DNA of 64,000 bases, from positions 186,001 through 250,000 of the forward strand of contig NZ_JAHRVA010000001.1 of assembly GCF_019100495.1 (NCBI RefSeq). The letters are read 5' to 3'. This DNA is from Falsochrobactrum tianjinense. GTDB taxonomy: Bacteria; Pseudomonadota; Alphaproteobacteria; Rhizobiales; Rhizobiaceae. This document shows, in pieces, positions 1 to 9,105 of this stretch (within the stretch, counting starts at the first letter, position 1; every line of letters begins with the position of its first letter). The notes beneath the pieces are model-generated. The model saw only the letters and a program-made list of their open reading frames with translations, ran no database searches and was not told the origin of the DNA. The position numbers and the translations under genes were made by a program.

Positions 1-165
1 GGTGCGCGCCACGAGCGCGCCCTGTGCAGAAATCTCGGCTTCGCCACGGCGGATGGTTTCCTCGTAAAGCTTCGCCGGACCGAAGTTATAAAAGACTGCG
101 GAGAGATCCTTCAGCCCTGAAGTCGCGATGGAAGCGGCAGTATTGTGAATGCCGATCTCTTTCAT
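1..165 (-). CDS. pckA: Phosphoenolpyruvate carboxykinase (ATP), N-terminal part only
   Basis: The minus strand opens with ATG at 165 and reads without a stop to the window edge, giving the first 55 residues ([14 protein letters not shown]...). PckA converts oxaloacetate and ATP to phosphoenolpyruvate, CO2 and ADP, the first committed step of gluconeogenesis in the cytoplasm. The N-terminus with its [17 protein letters not shown] stretch matches rhizobial/Brucella ATP-type PckA, and a pckA gene divergent from chvI/bvrR is the usual arrangement in this group. The catalytic P-loop lies outside the window, so the call rests on the N-terminus and the neighbourhood. Confidence 0.85.
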   Translation of the reverse strand, partial: MKEIGIHNTAASIATSGLKDLSAVFYNFGPAKLYEETIRRGEAEISAQGALVART

Positions 166-525
166 GGTGTCTCCGCCATTAGATTGAATAACACATACCC
201 CGAATTCTTTTGAATGCGAGGATGGCAGTCAGAAACAGATTAAATAAATCAAATCAAATATTTAATCGATTTAAAAAAGTTGAAATATTTTTAAATCGTT
301 TAATTTCGCGTTTACTGCGGGTAGGTTGACGCCTTTGCACCCTGAAGTTGCATTAACCAATCTTTGCGATTCGTGGAGGCGGTTTCAGCGAACTTATCGC
401 GCCGCCACATTTTGTACCTAATTTGTACTGCAAAAGCGGGTTCCTTATAATAGTATGGGCGCGAACAGGCGTTCGATGATCTTGCAGCTGCAAATTCGCG
501 GCGGCTAATACAGGAGAAGGTCCGC
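166..525. other. AT-rich divergent intergenic region, pckA / chvI
   Basis: This 360-bp gap separates two divergent genes. The stretch 225-310 is strongly AT-rich, with runs such as TTTAAAAAAG and ATATTTTTAAAT, against an otherwise GC-rich background. It probably carries the pckA promoter. The chvI promoter is in the right half and is listed separately. I see no convincing coding region. Confidence 0.6.
423..451 (+). promoter_or_regulatory. Sigma-70-type promoter of chvI/chvG
   Basis: TTGTAC at 423-428 and a perfect TATAAT at 446-451 are separated by exactly 17 bp, upstream of the chvI ATG at 526. The match to the housekeeping consensus is unusually good for an alphaproteobacterium. It leaves a leader of about 65 nt ending in the ribosome site CAGGAGAAGG. 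Call by inspection only. Confidence 0.6.
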
Positions 526-1245
526 ATGAAGGAAGCTTCGGCAACGCAGACGATTGCGCTGGTCGACGATGACCGCAACATTCTGACCTCCGTTTCCATC
601 GCTCTGGAGTCGGAAGGCTATCGCGTGGAAACTTATACGGACGGGGCGTCTGCGCTGGACGGCCTGACGGCGCGTCCGCCCAATCTTGCGATCTTCGATA
701 TCAAGATGCCACGGATGGATGGCATGGAGCTTCTGCGCCGCCTGCGCCAGAAATCCGACCTGCCCGTCATCTTCCTCACTTCCAAGGATGACGAGATTGA
801 TGAGCTTTTCGGCCTCAAGATGGGTGCCGACGATTTCATCACCAAGCCGTTTTCGCAGCGCCTTTTGGTGGAGCGCGTCAAGGCGGTCCTGCGCCGCGTC
901 GCGGCGCGTGACGCTACGGTGAAGCCTTCGGGCCAGCCGGCCAAATCGCTTGAACGCGGCCAGCTTGTCATGGATCAGGAGCGCCACACCTGCACCTGGA
1001 AGGGTGAGCCGGTGACGCTTACAGTGACTGAGTTCCTCATTCTGCATTCGTTGGCGCAGCGCCCCGGTGTGGTAAAAAGCCGTGACGCGTTGATGGATGC
1101 GGCCTATGATGAGCAGGTCTATGTGGATGATCGTACCATTGACAGCCACATCAAGCGCCTGCGCAAGAAGTTCAAGTCGGTTGATGACAGCTTCGAGATG
1201 ATCGAAACGCTTTATGGCGTCGGCTATCGCTTCCGCGAAGCTTGA
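526..1245 (+). CDS. chvI: Response regulator ChvI/BvrR
   Basis: OmpR-family response regulator of 239 residues. The receiver domain (about 8-122) has the acidic pocket D14/D15/D16, the phospho-acceptor D58 in [11 protein letters not shown]85 and K107. A winged-helix DNA-binding domain follows (about 140-237). In Rhizobiales this protein (ChvI, ExoR-controlled; BvrR in Brucella) governs outer-membrane composition, acid response and host-cell entry. The start is supported by CAGGAGAAGG before ATG. The partner kinase follows directly, 72 bp downstream, so the two are very probably one transcript. The symbol bvrR applies if the organism is a Brucella. Confidence 0.95.
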   Translation: MKEASATQTIALVDDDRNILTSVSIALESEGYRVETYTDGASALDGLTARPPNLAIFDIKMPRMDGMELLRRLRQKSDLPVIFLTSKDDEIDELFGLKMGADDFITKPFSQRLLVERVKAVLRRVAARDATVKPSGQPAKSLERGQLVMDQERHTCTWKGEPVTLTVTEFLILHSLAQRPGVVKSRDALMDAAYDEQVYVDDRTIDSHIKRLRKKFKSVDDSFEMIETLYGVGYRFREA

Positions 1246-1317
1246 GGCACGGGCACATGACACACTGAATGGCGACGGCCCCTCATGGGGGTAAAACAAG
1301 GGCAAGACCGAAGCGAC

Positions 1318-3126
1318 ATGGTCGCAGAGACCCGAAAAGACGGCCTGGCAGGCATGAGGGAACGCAGGGCGCGGCGGCAACGTTCGCTCTTTCTGCGCCG
1401 CCTTCTTGCACCTTTCAGCCGCTTTTTCGGGCAATACCTGTTTTCCAGCCTGACGCGGCGCATTCTGTTTCTCAATCTCGCGGCGCTGGCGGTGCTGGTT
1501 TCCGGCATTCTCTATATGAACCAGTTCCGCGCCGGGCTGATCGACGCCAAGATCGAAAGTCTGCTGACGCAGGGCAAGATCATCGCGGCGGCGATTTCCT
1601 CATCGGCCACCGTCGACACCAATTCGCTGCTGATCGACCCTGAAAAGCTTCTGGAGCTTCAGGCGGGGCAAAGCATTACCCCCTCGCCCGATTCGCCGGA
1701 CAATTGGGAATTTCCGATCAACCCCGAAAAAGTCTCGCCGCTGCTACGCCAGTTGATCTCGCCCACGAGCACGCGCGCGCGCATCTACGATCATTACGCT
1801 AACCTGTTGCTTGATTCGCGCTCGCTCTATGCGCCTGCTTTCGCTTCCGGCGGGCCGGTCTTTCGCTATGACCTGCCTGCGATCGAAGAGGATACGCCGG
1901 GCTTGTGGGAACGCTTCACCAACTGGTTCTCGCGCCTGTTTTATGGCGGTGGCCTGCCGCTTTATCAGGAGCAGCCCGGCGGCAACGGCCTTGCCTATCA
2001 GGAAATCGTCCGGGCCTTGAGCGGCTCGCCGCAGACTGCGCAGCGGCGCAATCAGCAGGGCGAACTCGTCGTTTCGGTGGCTGTACCCATCCAGCGCTCG
2101 CGTGCCATTCTCGGTGTATTGCTGCTTTCCACCGAAGGCGATGATATCGACAATATCGTGCGGGGCGAGCGCATGGCCATCTTCCGGGTGTTCGGAGTAG
2201 TGGCGGCAGTGATGGTGATCCTCTCGCTGTTTCTGGCTTCCACCATCGCCAATCCGCTGCGCAAGCTTGCCGCTGCCGCCGACCGCGTCCGGTTGGGCGG
2301 CGTCAAGAGCCGCGTGGAAATTCCGGATTTCTCCGAGCGTCAAGACGAGGTCGGGCATCTTTCCACCTCGATTCGCGACATGACCAATGCACTTTATACC
2401 CGTATCGAAGCCATTGAGAGTTTCGCTGCCGATGTCAGCCATGAGTTGAAAAATCCGCTCACCTCGCTGCGCAGCGCGGTGGAAACCCTGCCGCTCGCAA
2501 AGTCCGACGATTCGCGCAAGCGCCTGCTCGATGTCATCCAGCATGACGTGCGCCGCCTCGACCGGCTGATTACCGATATTTCCGACGCTTCGCGTCTTGA
2601 TGCAGAACTGGCGCGCGAACATCTCGACCGCGTCGATATGAAAAAACTGCTCACCAGCCTGGTCAATGCCGCCCGCGAGGTGCGCCGCAACAAGGTGGGT
2701 ACAGAGATCGTCTTCAATACCGGCAAGACACCGGCGGGCAAGAAGGGTTTCTTCGTGGCCGGTCACGATCTGCGTCTTGGTCAGGTCGTCAGCAATCTCA
2801 TTGAAAACGCTCGTTCTTTCGTACCCGACGATACCGGGCGCATCGTTGTTACGTTAAGCGGCGAAGGCAGTCGGCTACATATTCTGGTCGAGGATAACGG
2901 GCCTGGCATTCCGATCGAGAATATTGAGCGTATTTTCGAGCGTTTCTATACCGACCGCCCGGCAGCGGAGGCTTTCGGCCAGAATTCCGGCCTCGGACTT
3001 TCCATCAGCCGCCAGATCATCGAGGCGCATGGCGGAACGCTGAGCGCTGAAAACATTATCGATCCGGCCGCCCCCGACACGGTAAAGGGCGCGCGCTTTA
3101 TCGTTGATCTTCCGGCCAGCGCATGA
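1318..3126 (+). CDS. chvG: Sensor histidine kinase ChvG/BvrS
   Basis: Inner-membrane sensor kinase of 602 residues from the ATG at 1318; an in-frame ATG at 1285 would add 11 residues, but the 1318 start gives the usual family length. It has a basic N-terminus, TM1 at about 48-67, a periplasmic sensing domain, TM2 at about 286-306, HAMP, and a HisKA domain with the phospho-accepting His in DVSHELKNPLTSL (about residue 375). The ATPase boxes are SNLIENA, EDNGPGIP and GLGLSI. It phosphorylates ChvI in response to envelope stress or acid pH. Its 3' end is followed at once by hprK, a coupling seen across the group. Confidence 0.95.
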   Translation: MVAETRKDGLAGMRERRARRQRSLFLRRLLAPFSRFFGQYLFSSLTRRILFLNLAALAVLVSGILYMNQFRAGLIDAKIESLLTQGKIIAAAISSSATVDTNSLLIDPEKLLELQAGQSITPSPDSPDNWEFPINPEKVSPLLRQLISPTSTRARIYDHYANLLLDSRSLYAPAFASGGPVFRYDLPAIEEDTPGLWERFTNWFSRLFYGGGLPLYQEQPGGNGLAYQEIVRALSGSPQTAQRRNQQGELVVSVAVPIQRSRAILGVLLLSTEGDDIDNIVRGERMAIFRVFGVVAAVMVILSLFLASTIANPLRKLAAAADRVRLGGVKSRVEIPDFSERQDEVGHLSTSIRDMTNALYTRIEAIESFAADVSHELKNPLTSLRSAVETLPLAKSDDSRKRLLDVIQHDVRRLDRLITDISDASRLDAELAREHLDRVDMKKLLTSLVNAAREVRRNKVGTEIVFNTGKTPAGKKGFFVAGHDLRLGQVVSNLIENARSFVPDDTGRIVVTLSGEGSRLHILVEDNGPGIPIENIERIFERFYTDRPAAEAFGQNSGLGLSISRQIIEAHGGTLSAENIIDPAAPDTVKGARFIVDLPASA

Positions 3127-3157
3127 TGGCTTGTCCTGTCTTGCCCCCGGTATTGAT

Positions 3158-3640
3158 ATGACGCCGGAAGAAGAAAAAAGCGGCCTTCACGCCACCACGC
3201 TGCAATTGTGCGGGCGCGGTGTCATGGTGATGGGCAAGTCGGGTGCAGGAAAAACCGAGCTGGCCCTGACATTGATCGAGCGCGCCAAAGCTCGGGGCGA
3301 GCAAGCGCTCCTTGTCGCCGATGACCGCACATTGCTGCATGTGGAGGCTGGCCGTCTGGTCGCCAGTGTTCCCGCGACGCTTGCCGGCGGGGTGGAAATT
3401 CGCGGCGCGGGACTTTTCATGATCGATTATGTGGAAGAGACGCTTCTTGATCTCGTCGTCATGCTTGTCGATTATGATCATGCTGAACGCTATCCAGGCG
3501 GCGAAAAATGGCGTTTCGAGGGCATTGAAATTCCCCGCCTCCTACTACCAGCCTTGTCGGAGAGCGGCGATTCCAATGCGCTTTCGCGTGCGATTGAGGC
3601 GATATTGTTCCACAGACCATGGCCGGAGAAAGCCGATTGA
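3158..3640 (+). CDS. hprK: HPr kinase/phosphorylase, short alphaproteobacterial form
   Basis: Protein of 160 residues from ATG 3158. It carries Walker A GKSGAGKT at 26-33 and a following VADD segment typical of HprK. Firmicute HprK is about 310 residues; this form has only the C-terminal kinase domain, as is usual in Rhizobiales. It phosphorylates or dephosphorylates a serine of HPr. A TTG at 3104 also opens the frame, but it lies inside chvG and has no ribosome site. The gene begins 31 bp after the chvG stop, so it is probably cotranscribed, linking envelope sensing to PTS state. Confidence 0.9.
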   Translation: MTPEEEKSGLHATTLQLCGRGVMVMGKSGAGKTELALTLIERAKARGEQALLVADDRTLLHVEAGRLVASVPATLAGGVEIRGAGLFMIDYVEETLLDLVVMLVDYDHAERYPGGEKWRFEGIEIPRLLLPALSESGDSNALSRAIEAILFHRPWPEKAD

Positions 3641-3857
3641 ACCCGTAGAAAGGCATGATATTGCCAATCCTTTCTGAAAACTGTGCTGAACCATGCGGCA
3701 TTTTGCTTTTTTGAAGGCAGCGCCGGAATTTTTCACTTGCTATCAAGATTTGCCCTGCCAAGATGCACAACTCGCCGGCTTGGTTCCGGCAGGTTTTCAG
3801 TGCCATCTGCTTTCAGGCGGGATGATGCGGCGGGCGCGCGACAGGAGCTTTTAAAGT

Positions 3858-4259
3858 ATGATCGGACTCGTGCTTGTTACGCACGGAAGGCTGGCCGAAG
3901 AGTTTCTTCATGCTGTCGAGCATGTGGTTGGCCCGCAGGATAAATTCGAGACCGTTTGTATCGGGGCAGAAGACGATATGGAGCAGCGTCGGCGCGATAT
4001 CGTCGATGCAGTCGCACGGGCCGAAGGTGGCAAAGGCGTGATTATCCTGACCGATATGTTCGGCGGAACGCCGTCCAATCTGGCTATTTCTGTGATGAAG
4101 GAAGGCGAGATTGAAGTCATTGCAGGTGTTAATCTGCCGATGCTCATCAAGCTTTCCAGCGTCCGGATCGGCAGCGATATAAAGGCGGCGCTGCGCGAGG
4201 CGCAGGACGCGGGGCGCAAATATATCAATGTTGCAAGCCAGGTTCTGACGGGAAAATAG
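3858..4259 (+). CDS. PTS EIIA component, mannose family
   Basis: Cytoplasmic protein of 133 residues with the phosphorylatable His9 in VLVTHG and the conserved MFGGTPSN segment of EIIA-Man proteins. No EIIB, EIIC or EIID genes are nearby, so it cannot be part of a sugar permease here. In alphaproteobacteria this orphan EIIA belongs to a regulatory PTS with HPr, HprK and PtsP/EI-Ntr. HPr follows after 3 bp, so the two are translationally linked. The 217-bp gap before it could hold a separate promoter; I could not pick one out. Confidence 0.92.
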   Translation: MIGLVLVTHGRLAEEFLHAVEHVVGPQDKFETVCIGAEDDMEQRRRDIVDAVARAEGGKGVIILTDMFGGTPSNLAISVMKEGEIEVIAGVNLPMLIKLSSVRIGSDIKAALREAQDAGRKYINVASQVLTGK

Positions 4260-4262
4260 CCT

Positions 4263-4577
4263 ATGCATTCCAGCGTTCCCGTCACTGGCGAATACGAGCC
4301 TGCAACCGCCCTCTCGCGTTCTTTCGAAATCATCAACAAGCGCGGCCTGCATGCCCGCGCTTCGGCGAAATTCGTGCAACTCGTGGACAGTTACAACGCC
4401 CATGTCCGCGTCAGCAAAGACGGCATGACGGTCGGCGGCACCTCCATCATGGGATTGATGATGCTCGCTGCCTCGCCCGGCTGTTGCATTGATGTCAGCG
4501 CATCGGGGGAAGATGCGGATGCCGTGCTCGATGCGCTTGAGGCGTTGATCGCCGACAGGTTCGGCGAGGAAGCCTGA
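4263..4577 (+). CDS. ptsH: Phosphocarrier protein HPr
   Basis: Protein of 104 residues with the active-site His30 in NKRGLHARAS and the regulatory Ser61 in GGTSIMGLM, the site used by HprK. The spacing of 31 residues between them is that of classical HPr (His15/Ser46). About 15 extra residues precede the core. It relays phosphate from Enzyme I-Ntr to EIIA proteins. Enzyme I is not in this window. Confidence 0.93.
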   Translation: MHSSVPVTGEYEPATALSRSFEIINKRGLHARASAKFVQLVDSYNAHVRVSKDGMTVGGTSIMGLMMLAASPGCCIDVSASGEDADAVLDALEALIADRFGEEA

Positions 4578-4606
4578 AGAATTCGGCAATCAATTGATAT
4601 GAACGT

Positions 4607-4622
4607 ATAAACATTTCTTTAT
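4607..4622. promoter_or_regulatory. Possible operator palindrome upstream of ahcY
   Basis: ATAAA at 4607-4611 and TTTAT at 4618-4622 form an inverted repeat with a 6-bp spacer, in the gap between ptsH and ahcY. Methionine-cycle genes in alphaproteobacteria are often controlled by ArsR-type repressors that bind AT-rich palindromes of this size. The match is short and could be chance. Confidence 0.25.
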
Positions 4623-4729
4623 GTTGCGTTGTGCTGGCCACTGCGATCTGCTAATCAAAACGCCAGCCGAAGCCCTCCCCTCCCTTCATTCCATTTCGGG
4701 CTTCAAAATCAATTTGATTGGAGCACATG

Positions 4730-6130
4730 ATGACCGCAAGCCAGGATTTTGTCGTCAAGGATCTCGGTCTGGCCGACTGGGGCCGCAAGGAACTCGATAT
4801 TGCAGAAACCGAAATGCCGGGCCTGATGGCCGCGCGCGAGGAATTCGGCAAATCGCAGCCGCTCAAGGGCGCGCGCATTTCCGGCTCGCTGCACATGACC
4901 ATCCAGACTGGCGTGCTGATCGAGACGCTAAAAGTTCTGGGCGCGGATGTTCGCTGGGCGTCCTGCAACATCTTCTCGACTCAGGACCATGCCGCAGCCG
5001 CCATTGCCGCAACCGGTACGCCGGTTTTCGCCATCAAGGGCGAAACGCTTGAGGAATACTGGACCTATACCGACCAGATATTCCAGTGGCCGGATGGCGA
5101 ACCGTCCAACATGATCCTCGACGATGGCGGCGACGCCACCATGTATATCCTGATTGGCGCGCGCGCTGAAGCGGGCGAGGACGTACTGTCCAACCCTGGT
5201 TCCGAGGAAGAAGAAGTCCTGTTCGCGCAGATCAGGAAGCGCATGGCGGCGACGCCCGGCTTTTTCACCCGGCAGCGCGAGGCCATCAAGGGCGTGACCG
5301 AAGAAACCACGACTGGCGTCAACCGCCTGTATCAGTTGCAGAAAAAGGGCCTGCTGCCCTTCCCGGCCATCAATGTCAATGACAGCGTCACCAAGTCGAA
5401 ATTCGACAATAAATATGGCTGCAAGGAATCACTGGTCGATGGCATCCGCCGCGGCACCGATGTGATGATGGCAGGCAAGGTCGCCGTGGTCTGCGGCTAT
5501 GGCGATGTCGGCAAGGGTTCGGCGCAGTCGCTGGCCGGTGCCGGCGCGCGCGTGAAGGTGACGGAAGTCGATCCGATCTGCGCGCTTCAGGCGGCGATGG
5601 ACGGTTTTGAGGTCGTCACGCTCGATGATGCCGCTGCCAACGCCGATATCGTGATTACGACCACCGGCAACAAGGACGTCATCACCATCGATCATATGCG
5701 CAAGATGAAGGATATGTGCATCGTCGGCAATATCGGCCATTTCGACAATGAAATTCAGGTCGCGACGCTGCGCAATCTCAAATGGACCAATGTGAAGCCG
5801 CAGGTCGATCTCATCGAGTTTCCGGACGGCAAGCGGCTGATACTGCTTTCGGAAGGCCGCCTGCTCAATCTTGGCAATGCGACCGGCCACCCAAGCTTCG
5901 TCATGTCGGCATCTTTCACCAATCAGGTACTGGCGCAGATCGAGCTGTACACGCGCAGGGATGCCTACCAGAACGAGGTCTATGTGCTGCCCAAGCATCT
6001 CGATGAAAAGGTGGCGCGTCTGCACCTCGACAAGCTTGGCGCGAAGCTGACCGTGCTTTCCGACGAGCAGGCCGCCTATATTGGCGTCACTCCACAGGGG
6101 CCGTTCAAGCCGGAACACTACAGGTATTAA
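4730..6130 (+). CDS. ahcY: S-adenosylhomocysteine hydrolase
   Basis: Protein of 466 residues. It reversibly hydrolyses S-adenosylhomocysteine to adenosine and homocysteine in the cytoplasm, relieving product inhibition of methyltransferases. The N-terminal substrate domain, the NAD-binding motif [10 protein letters not shown] (about residue 255) and the C-terminal HYRY ending are all present. ATGs at 4727 and 4730 are adjacent; the GGAG at 4720-4723 fits either, and 4730 gives the usual start MTASQDF. A strong terminator follows at 6160. Confidence 0.97.
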   Translation: MTASQDFVVKDLGLADWGRKELDIAETEMPGLMAAREEFGKSQPLKGARISGSLHMTIQTGVLIETLKVLGADVRWASCNIFSTQDHAAAAIAATGTPVFAIKGETLEEYWTYTDQIFQWPDGEPSNMILDDGGDATMYILIGARAEAGEDVLSNPGSEEEEVLFAQIRKRMAATPGFFTRQREAIKGVTEETTTGVNRLYQLQKKGLLPFPAINVNDSVTKSKFDNKYGCKESLVDGIRRGTDVMMAGKVAVVCGYGDVGKGSAQSLAGAGARVKVTEVDPICALQAAMDGFEVVTLDDAAANADIVITTTGNKDVITIDHMRKMKDMCIVGNIGHFDNEIQVATLRNLKWTNVKPQVDLIEFPDGKRLILLSEGRLLNLGNATGHPSFVMSASFTNQVLAQIELYTRRDAYQNEVYVLPKHLDEKVARLHLDKLGAKLTVLSDEQAAYIGVTPQGPFKPEHYRY

Positions 6131-6159
6131 CCATAGGTTAAGCATTCCACTACATGTTG

Positions 6160-6197
6160 AGGCCGGATGGTTGACAAACCATCCGGCCTTTATTTTT
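6160..6197 (+). terminator. Intrinsic terminator of ahcY
   Basis: GGCCGGATGGTT pairs perfectly with AACCATCCGGCC around the loop GACA, followed by TTTATTTTT. A textbook hairpin plus T tract. Confidence 0.9.
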
Positions 6198-6254
6198 GCG
6201 CAAGAGACGCTTCACGCGGATTCACGGGAAGGGTATTGTGAAGACGAATCAAGA

Positions 6255-6298
6255 GCATTCCCGGTGAAAGCGTATGGCGGTTTTGCCTTCGGGGATGC
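6255..6298. repeat. Degenerate palindromic repeat
   Basis: GCATTCCCGG at 6255-6264 faces TTCGGGGATGC at 6288-6298, with GTGAAAGCG and GCGGTTTTGCC inside. The pattern resembles the interspersed palindromes of Brucellaceae and the better copy at 6529-6574, but with mismatches. Confidence 0.4.
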
Positions 6299-6505
6299 GG
6301 GGAAACAATGTGTTCTGTCGGGTGCTTGCGTTGGGCGTCTTTTGCCGGTCTGGTGAAGGGCGATTGGCGCATTCATCCCTGAAACAAACATGTTGTGGCT
6401 CATTGCGTATCGTGGCGGTGCGTGAGAGCCGAAATATCGAAGTCTTTGGAAATGCGGCTGCATGTCCTGCGGGAATGCAGCCGGGGCGGTGGAGAAAAGG
6501 GAAAC

Positions 6506-9100
6506 ATGCCAGAGGTCGGCTCATTGGAGCATGATCCCGAAAAGTGGGAACCCGTTTTCGGAGCGAAATCATGCGTGCTCGAAAAGCCGCAACGCAAGAA
6601 CTCTTGCGTTGCGAGAAGCTTGCTTCCCAATGTTCTCAAAACAGCCGTTTCTTTGAGCGCATTGGTCGCTGCGGCTCCTGCTTTTGCGCAAACCGCTGAC
6701 GATTCGGCGCGCATCGCCCTTCCCTTTGGCGGTAGCGTCGGAGCTTTCGAAGTCATCCAGTTTTCCATTTTTGTCGGCGCACTGGGCGCAGCTCTCCTTT
6801 CGGCGGGATGGCTTATTCGTGACCGTTCGAAAATATCTAATGAAAACAATAAGTTGCATGGTAAACTCCTCGATCTGAATCTGACGGCACAACGCAACGA
6901 AGCGCTGCTCAATCTCAAGGACCAGCGCATTGTCGTCTGGGATGCGCATGGCGCGCGCGCCGATCTGGTCGGACAATTGCCGTTTGACAGTGGTGCGCCG
7001 CAGGACCGTTCGCATTTTCTGGCTTTCGGCCGCTGGCTGCGCCCGCAATCCGTCATTGAGCTTGAGCGCGCGATTACCGCGCTGCGCGAGCAGGCGCGCG
7101 CATTCGACATGACGGTGGAAACGGTCAATGGTGCACTTCTCGATGTGCATGGACGCACATCGGGCAGCTTCGCTATCGCCCGTTTTCTAAGCCTTGAGGG
7201 CGTGCGCGCCGAGCGTGCGGCGCTTCAGGCGCAGAACCGCGAACTCTCTGAAAAGCTTGCCTTGCTGCGCCATCTGCTTGACCGGCTCGATCAGCCTGCA
7301 TGGGTGCGCGACGGCAATGGGCGGATCGATTGGGTCAATGGCGCCTATGCCCGCGCGGTCGATGCCGTGGACGGCACGCAGGCCGTAGCTGAAGGCCGCG
7401 AGCTTTTCGGTGCGCAGGCACGCCAGCGCCTGGAGCGCAACCGCTTTGCCGAACCTGACCTGCATGAGCAATTGCCGACAGTCGTGCGCGGCGACCGCCG
7501 CGTTTTCGACGTAACCGATGTAAGTGCAGAAGCAGGTTCCGCCGGGCTTGGTTTCGATCTTAGCGAAGTGGAGCAGATGCGCGAGGAACTCAGCCGCACG
7601 CTCAAAAGCCATGCGGAAACGCTGGATCAGCTTTCCACGGCGGTTGCGATCTTCGATCCTGAAATGAAACTGCAGTTCTTCAATCAGGCTTTCGTCTCGC
7701 TCTGGTCGCTGGATACAGCCTGGCTGGAAACGCAGCCCAGCAATACGCTGTTTTTTGACCGCTTGCGCTCTGAGGGCAAGCTGCCGGAGCAGCCGGAATG
7801 GCGCAAGTGGAAGGATTCCATGCTTTCCGCCTATCGCGCCGTCGAACCGCAGGAACATATGTGGCACCTGCCCGATACCCGCATCATGCGGGCGGTCGCC
7901 AATCCGCATCCGCAGGGTGGCGTGACGTGGTTCTTCGAGAACATGACTGAGAAATTCGAGCTTGAGGGCCGCTACAATACGCTCATCAAGGTTCAGGGAG
8001 AAACGCTCGATCACCTGGTCGAGGCTGTGGCCGTGTTTGGCTCCGATGGCCGTCTGCGCCTTTCCAATCCGTCCTTTGCTGCCCTATGGTCGCTGCCCGC
8101 CCTTGTCGCTGTGGAAGGCACGCATATTTCCATTATCGCCAAGCTTTGCCGCGAACGCGGCGGCGATGGCCTCTGGGATGATTTTGTTTCCTCCGTCACT
8201 GGCTTTCTCGATGAGCGTAAAGGCCATATGGGGCAGGCGGAGCTGGATGACGGCATCATCCTCTCCTATGCCGTGGTGCCGCTGCCCAAGGGGCAGACCA
8301 TGCTCACCTTCATTGATGTGACCGATACGGTCCGCGTCGAACGGGCGCTCAAGGAAAAGAATGAAGCGCTTTCGCTTGCCGACCAGATCAAGAACGATTT
8401 TGTGCAGCATGTCTCCTACGAGCTGCGCTCGCCGCTGACCAATATCATCGGCTTTACGGAACTGCTGCAAACCCCTGCCTTTGGCTCGCTCAATGAACGC
8501 CAGCTTGAATATCTCGACCATATCGGCACGTCGTCATCGGTGCTTCTGGCCATCGTCAACGATATTCTCGATCTGGCGACGGTGGATGCGGGCATTATGC
8601 AGCTCGATATCGATGAGGTATCTATTGCTGACGAAGTCGATGCCGCCGCTAAGCGCGTCAGTGAGCGCTTTCACGAGCACGATATTTCTCTCCATATCGA
8701 TATTGCCGACGATATCGAGGTCTTCAAGGCCGATGCCAACCGGGTGCGGCAGGTTCTGTTCAACCTGCTTTCCAATGCCGCCAATTATGCGCCGGAAGGC
8801 TCGACGGTCGCGTTGCAAGTCGTGCGCGACGGTTCGGATATCGTCTTTGCGGTCCGTGACGAAGGGCCGGGCATGCCGACCGATGTGCTCGATACGGTGT
8901 TCAAGCGCTTTCAGGCCTATCCCAATGGTGGCCGCAAGCGCGGTGTCGGGCTTGGTCTCTCCATCGTAAAAAGCTTTGTAGAACTGCATGGCGGCAAGGT
9001 CGTGATCGAAACCGGCCCCGAAGCCGGGCTAAAAACCGGCACGATGGTGATTTGTCGCTTTCCATCCGAAGCGCGCAGCTTCCGCGCCGCCGCCGAATAG
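6506..9100 (+). CDS. divL: DivL-type PAS-domain pseudo-histidine kinase (Tyr in place of His)
   Basis: Membrane-anchored protein of 864 residues from ATG 6506, which follows GGAGAAAAGGGA. A hydrophobic N-terminal segment ends in AAAPAFAQ, a second TM lies at about 78-100, then several PAS-like modules, a DHp helix and a complete HATPase domain (NLLSNAANYAP, DEGPGMP, GVGLGLSI). The DHp motif reads VSYELRSPLT, with Tyr638 where kinases have His; this substitution defines DivL of Caulobacter and relatives, which controls CckA and hence CtrA and the cell cycle. An ATG at 6395 is also in frame but has no ribosome site. A palindromic repeat runs through codons 8-23, so the true start may lie downstream. 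Confidence 0.9.
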   Translation: MPEVGSLEHDPEKWEPVFGAKSCVLEKPQRKNSCVARSLLPNVLKTAVSLSALVAAAPAFAQTADDSARIALPFGGSVGAFEVIQFSIFVGALGAALLSAGWLIRDRSKISNENNKLHGKLLDLNLTAQRNEALLNLKDQRIVVWDAHGARADLVGQLPFDSGAPQDRSHFLAFGRWLRPQSVIELERAITALREQARAFDMTVETVNGALLDVHGRTSGSFAIARFLSLEGVRAERAALQAQNRELSEKLALLRHLLDRLDQPAWVRDGNGRIDWVNGAYARAVDAVDGTQAVAEGRELFGAQARQRLERNRFAEPDLHEQLPTVVRGDRRVFDVTDVSAEAGSAGLGFDLSEVEQMREELSRTLKSHAETLDQLSTAVAIFDPEMKLQFFNQAFVSLWSLDTAWLETQPSNTLFFDRLRSEGKLPEQPEWRKWKDSMLSAYRAVEPQEHMWHLPDTRIMRAVANPHPQGGVTWFFENMTEKFELEGRYNTLIKVQGETLDHLVEAVAVFGSDGRLRLSNPSFAALWSLPALVAVEGTHISIIAKLCRERGGDGLWDDFVSSVTGFLDERKGHMGQAELDDGIILSYAVVPLPKGQTMLTFIDVTDTVRVERALKEKNEALSLADQIKNDFVQHVSYELRSPLTNIIGFTELLQTPAFGSLNERQLEYLDHIGTSSSVLLAIVNDILDLATVDAGIMQLDIDEVSIADEVDAAAKRVSERFHEHDISLHIDIADDIEVFKADANRVRQVLFNLLSNAANYAPEGSTVALQVVRDGSDIVFAVRDEGPGMPTDVLDTVFKRFQAYPNGGRKRGVGLGLSIVKSFVELHGGKVVIETGPEAGLKTGTMVICRFPSEARSFRAAAE
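6529..6574. repeat. Interspersed palindromic repeat overlapping the divL start region
   Basis: Nested inverted repeat: GCATGAT (6529-6535) with ATCATGC (6568-6574), and inside it CCGAAAA (6537-6543) with TTTTCGG (6555-6561). This is the common small palindrome of Brucella and other Rhizobiales, normally intergenic. Here it is in frame with the proposed divL N-terminus and would encode HDPEKWEPVFG. Confidence 0.75.
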
Positions 9101-9105
9101 GATAA

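Larger units (their letters stand above)
6131..6505. other. Intergenic region ahcY-divL
   Basis: Holds the ahcY terminator (6160-6197), a degenerate palindromic repeat (6255-6298) and the probable promoter and ribosome site of divL. Short frames on both strands lack convincing starts and resemble no family I know. Confidence 0.5.

Noticed and set aside
4578-4729. An SAH riboswitch ahead of ahcY
   Set aside because: The gap is 152 bp and I could not find the pairing pattern of known SAH aptamers; only a short AT palindrome stands out.
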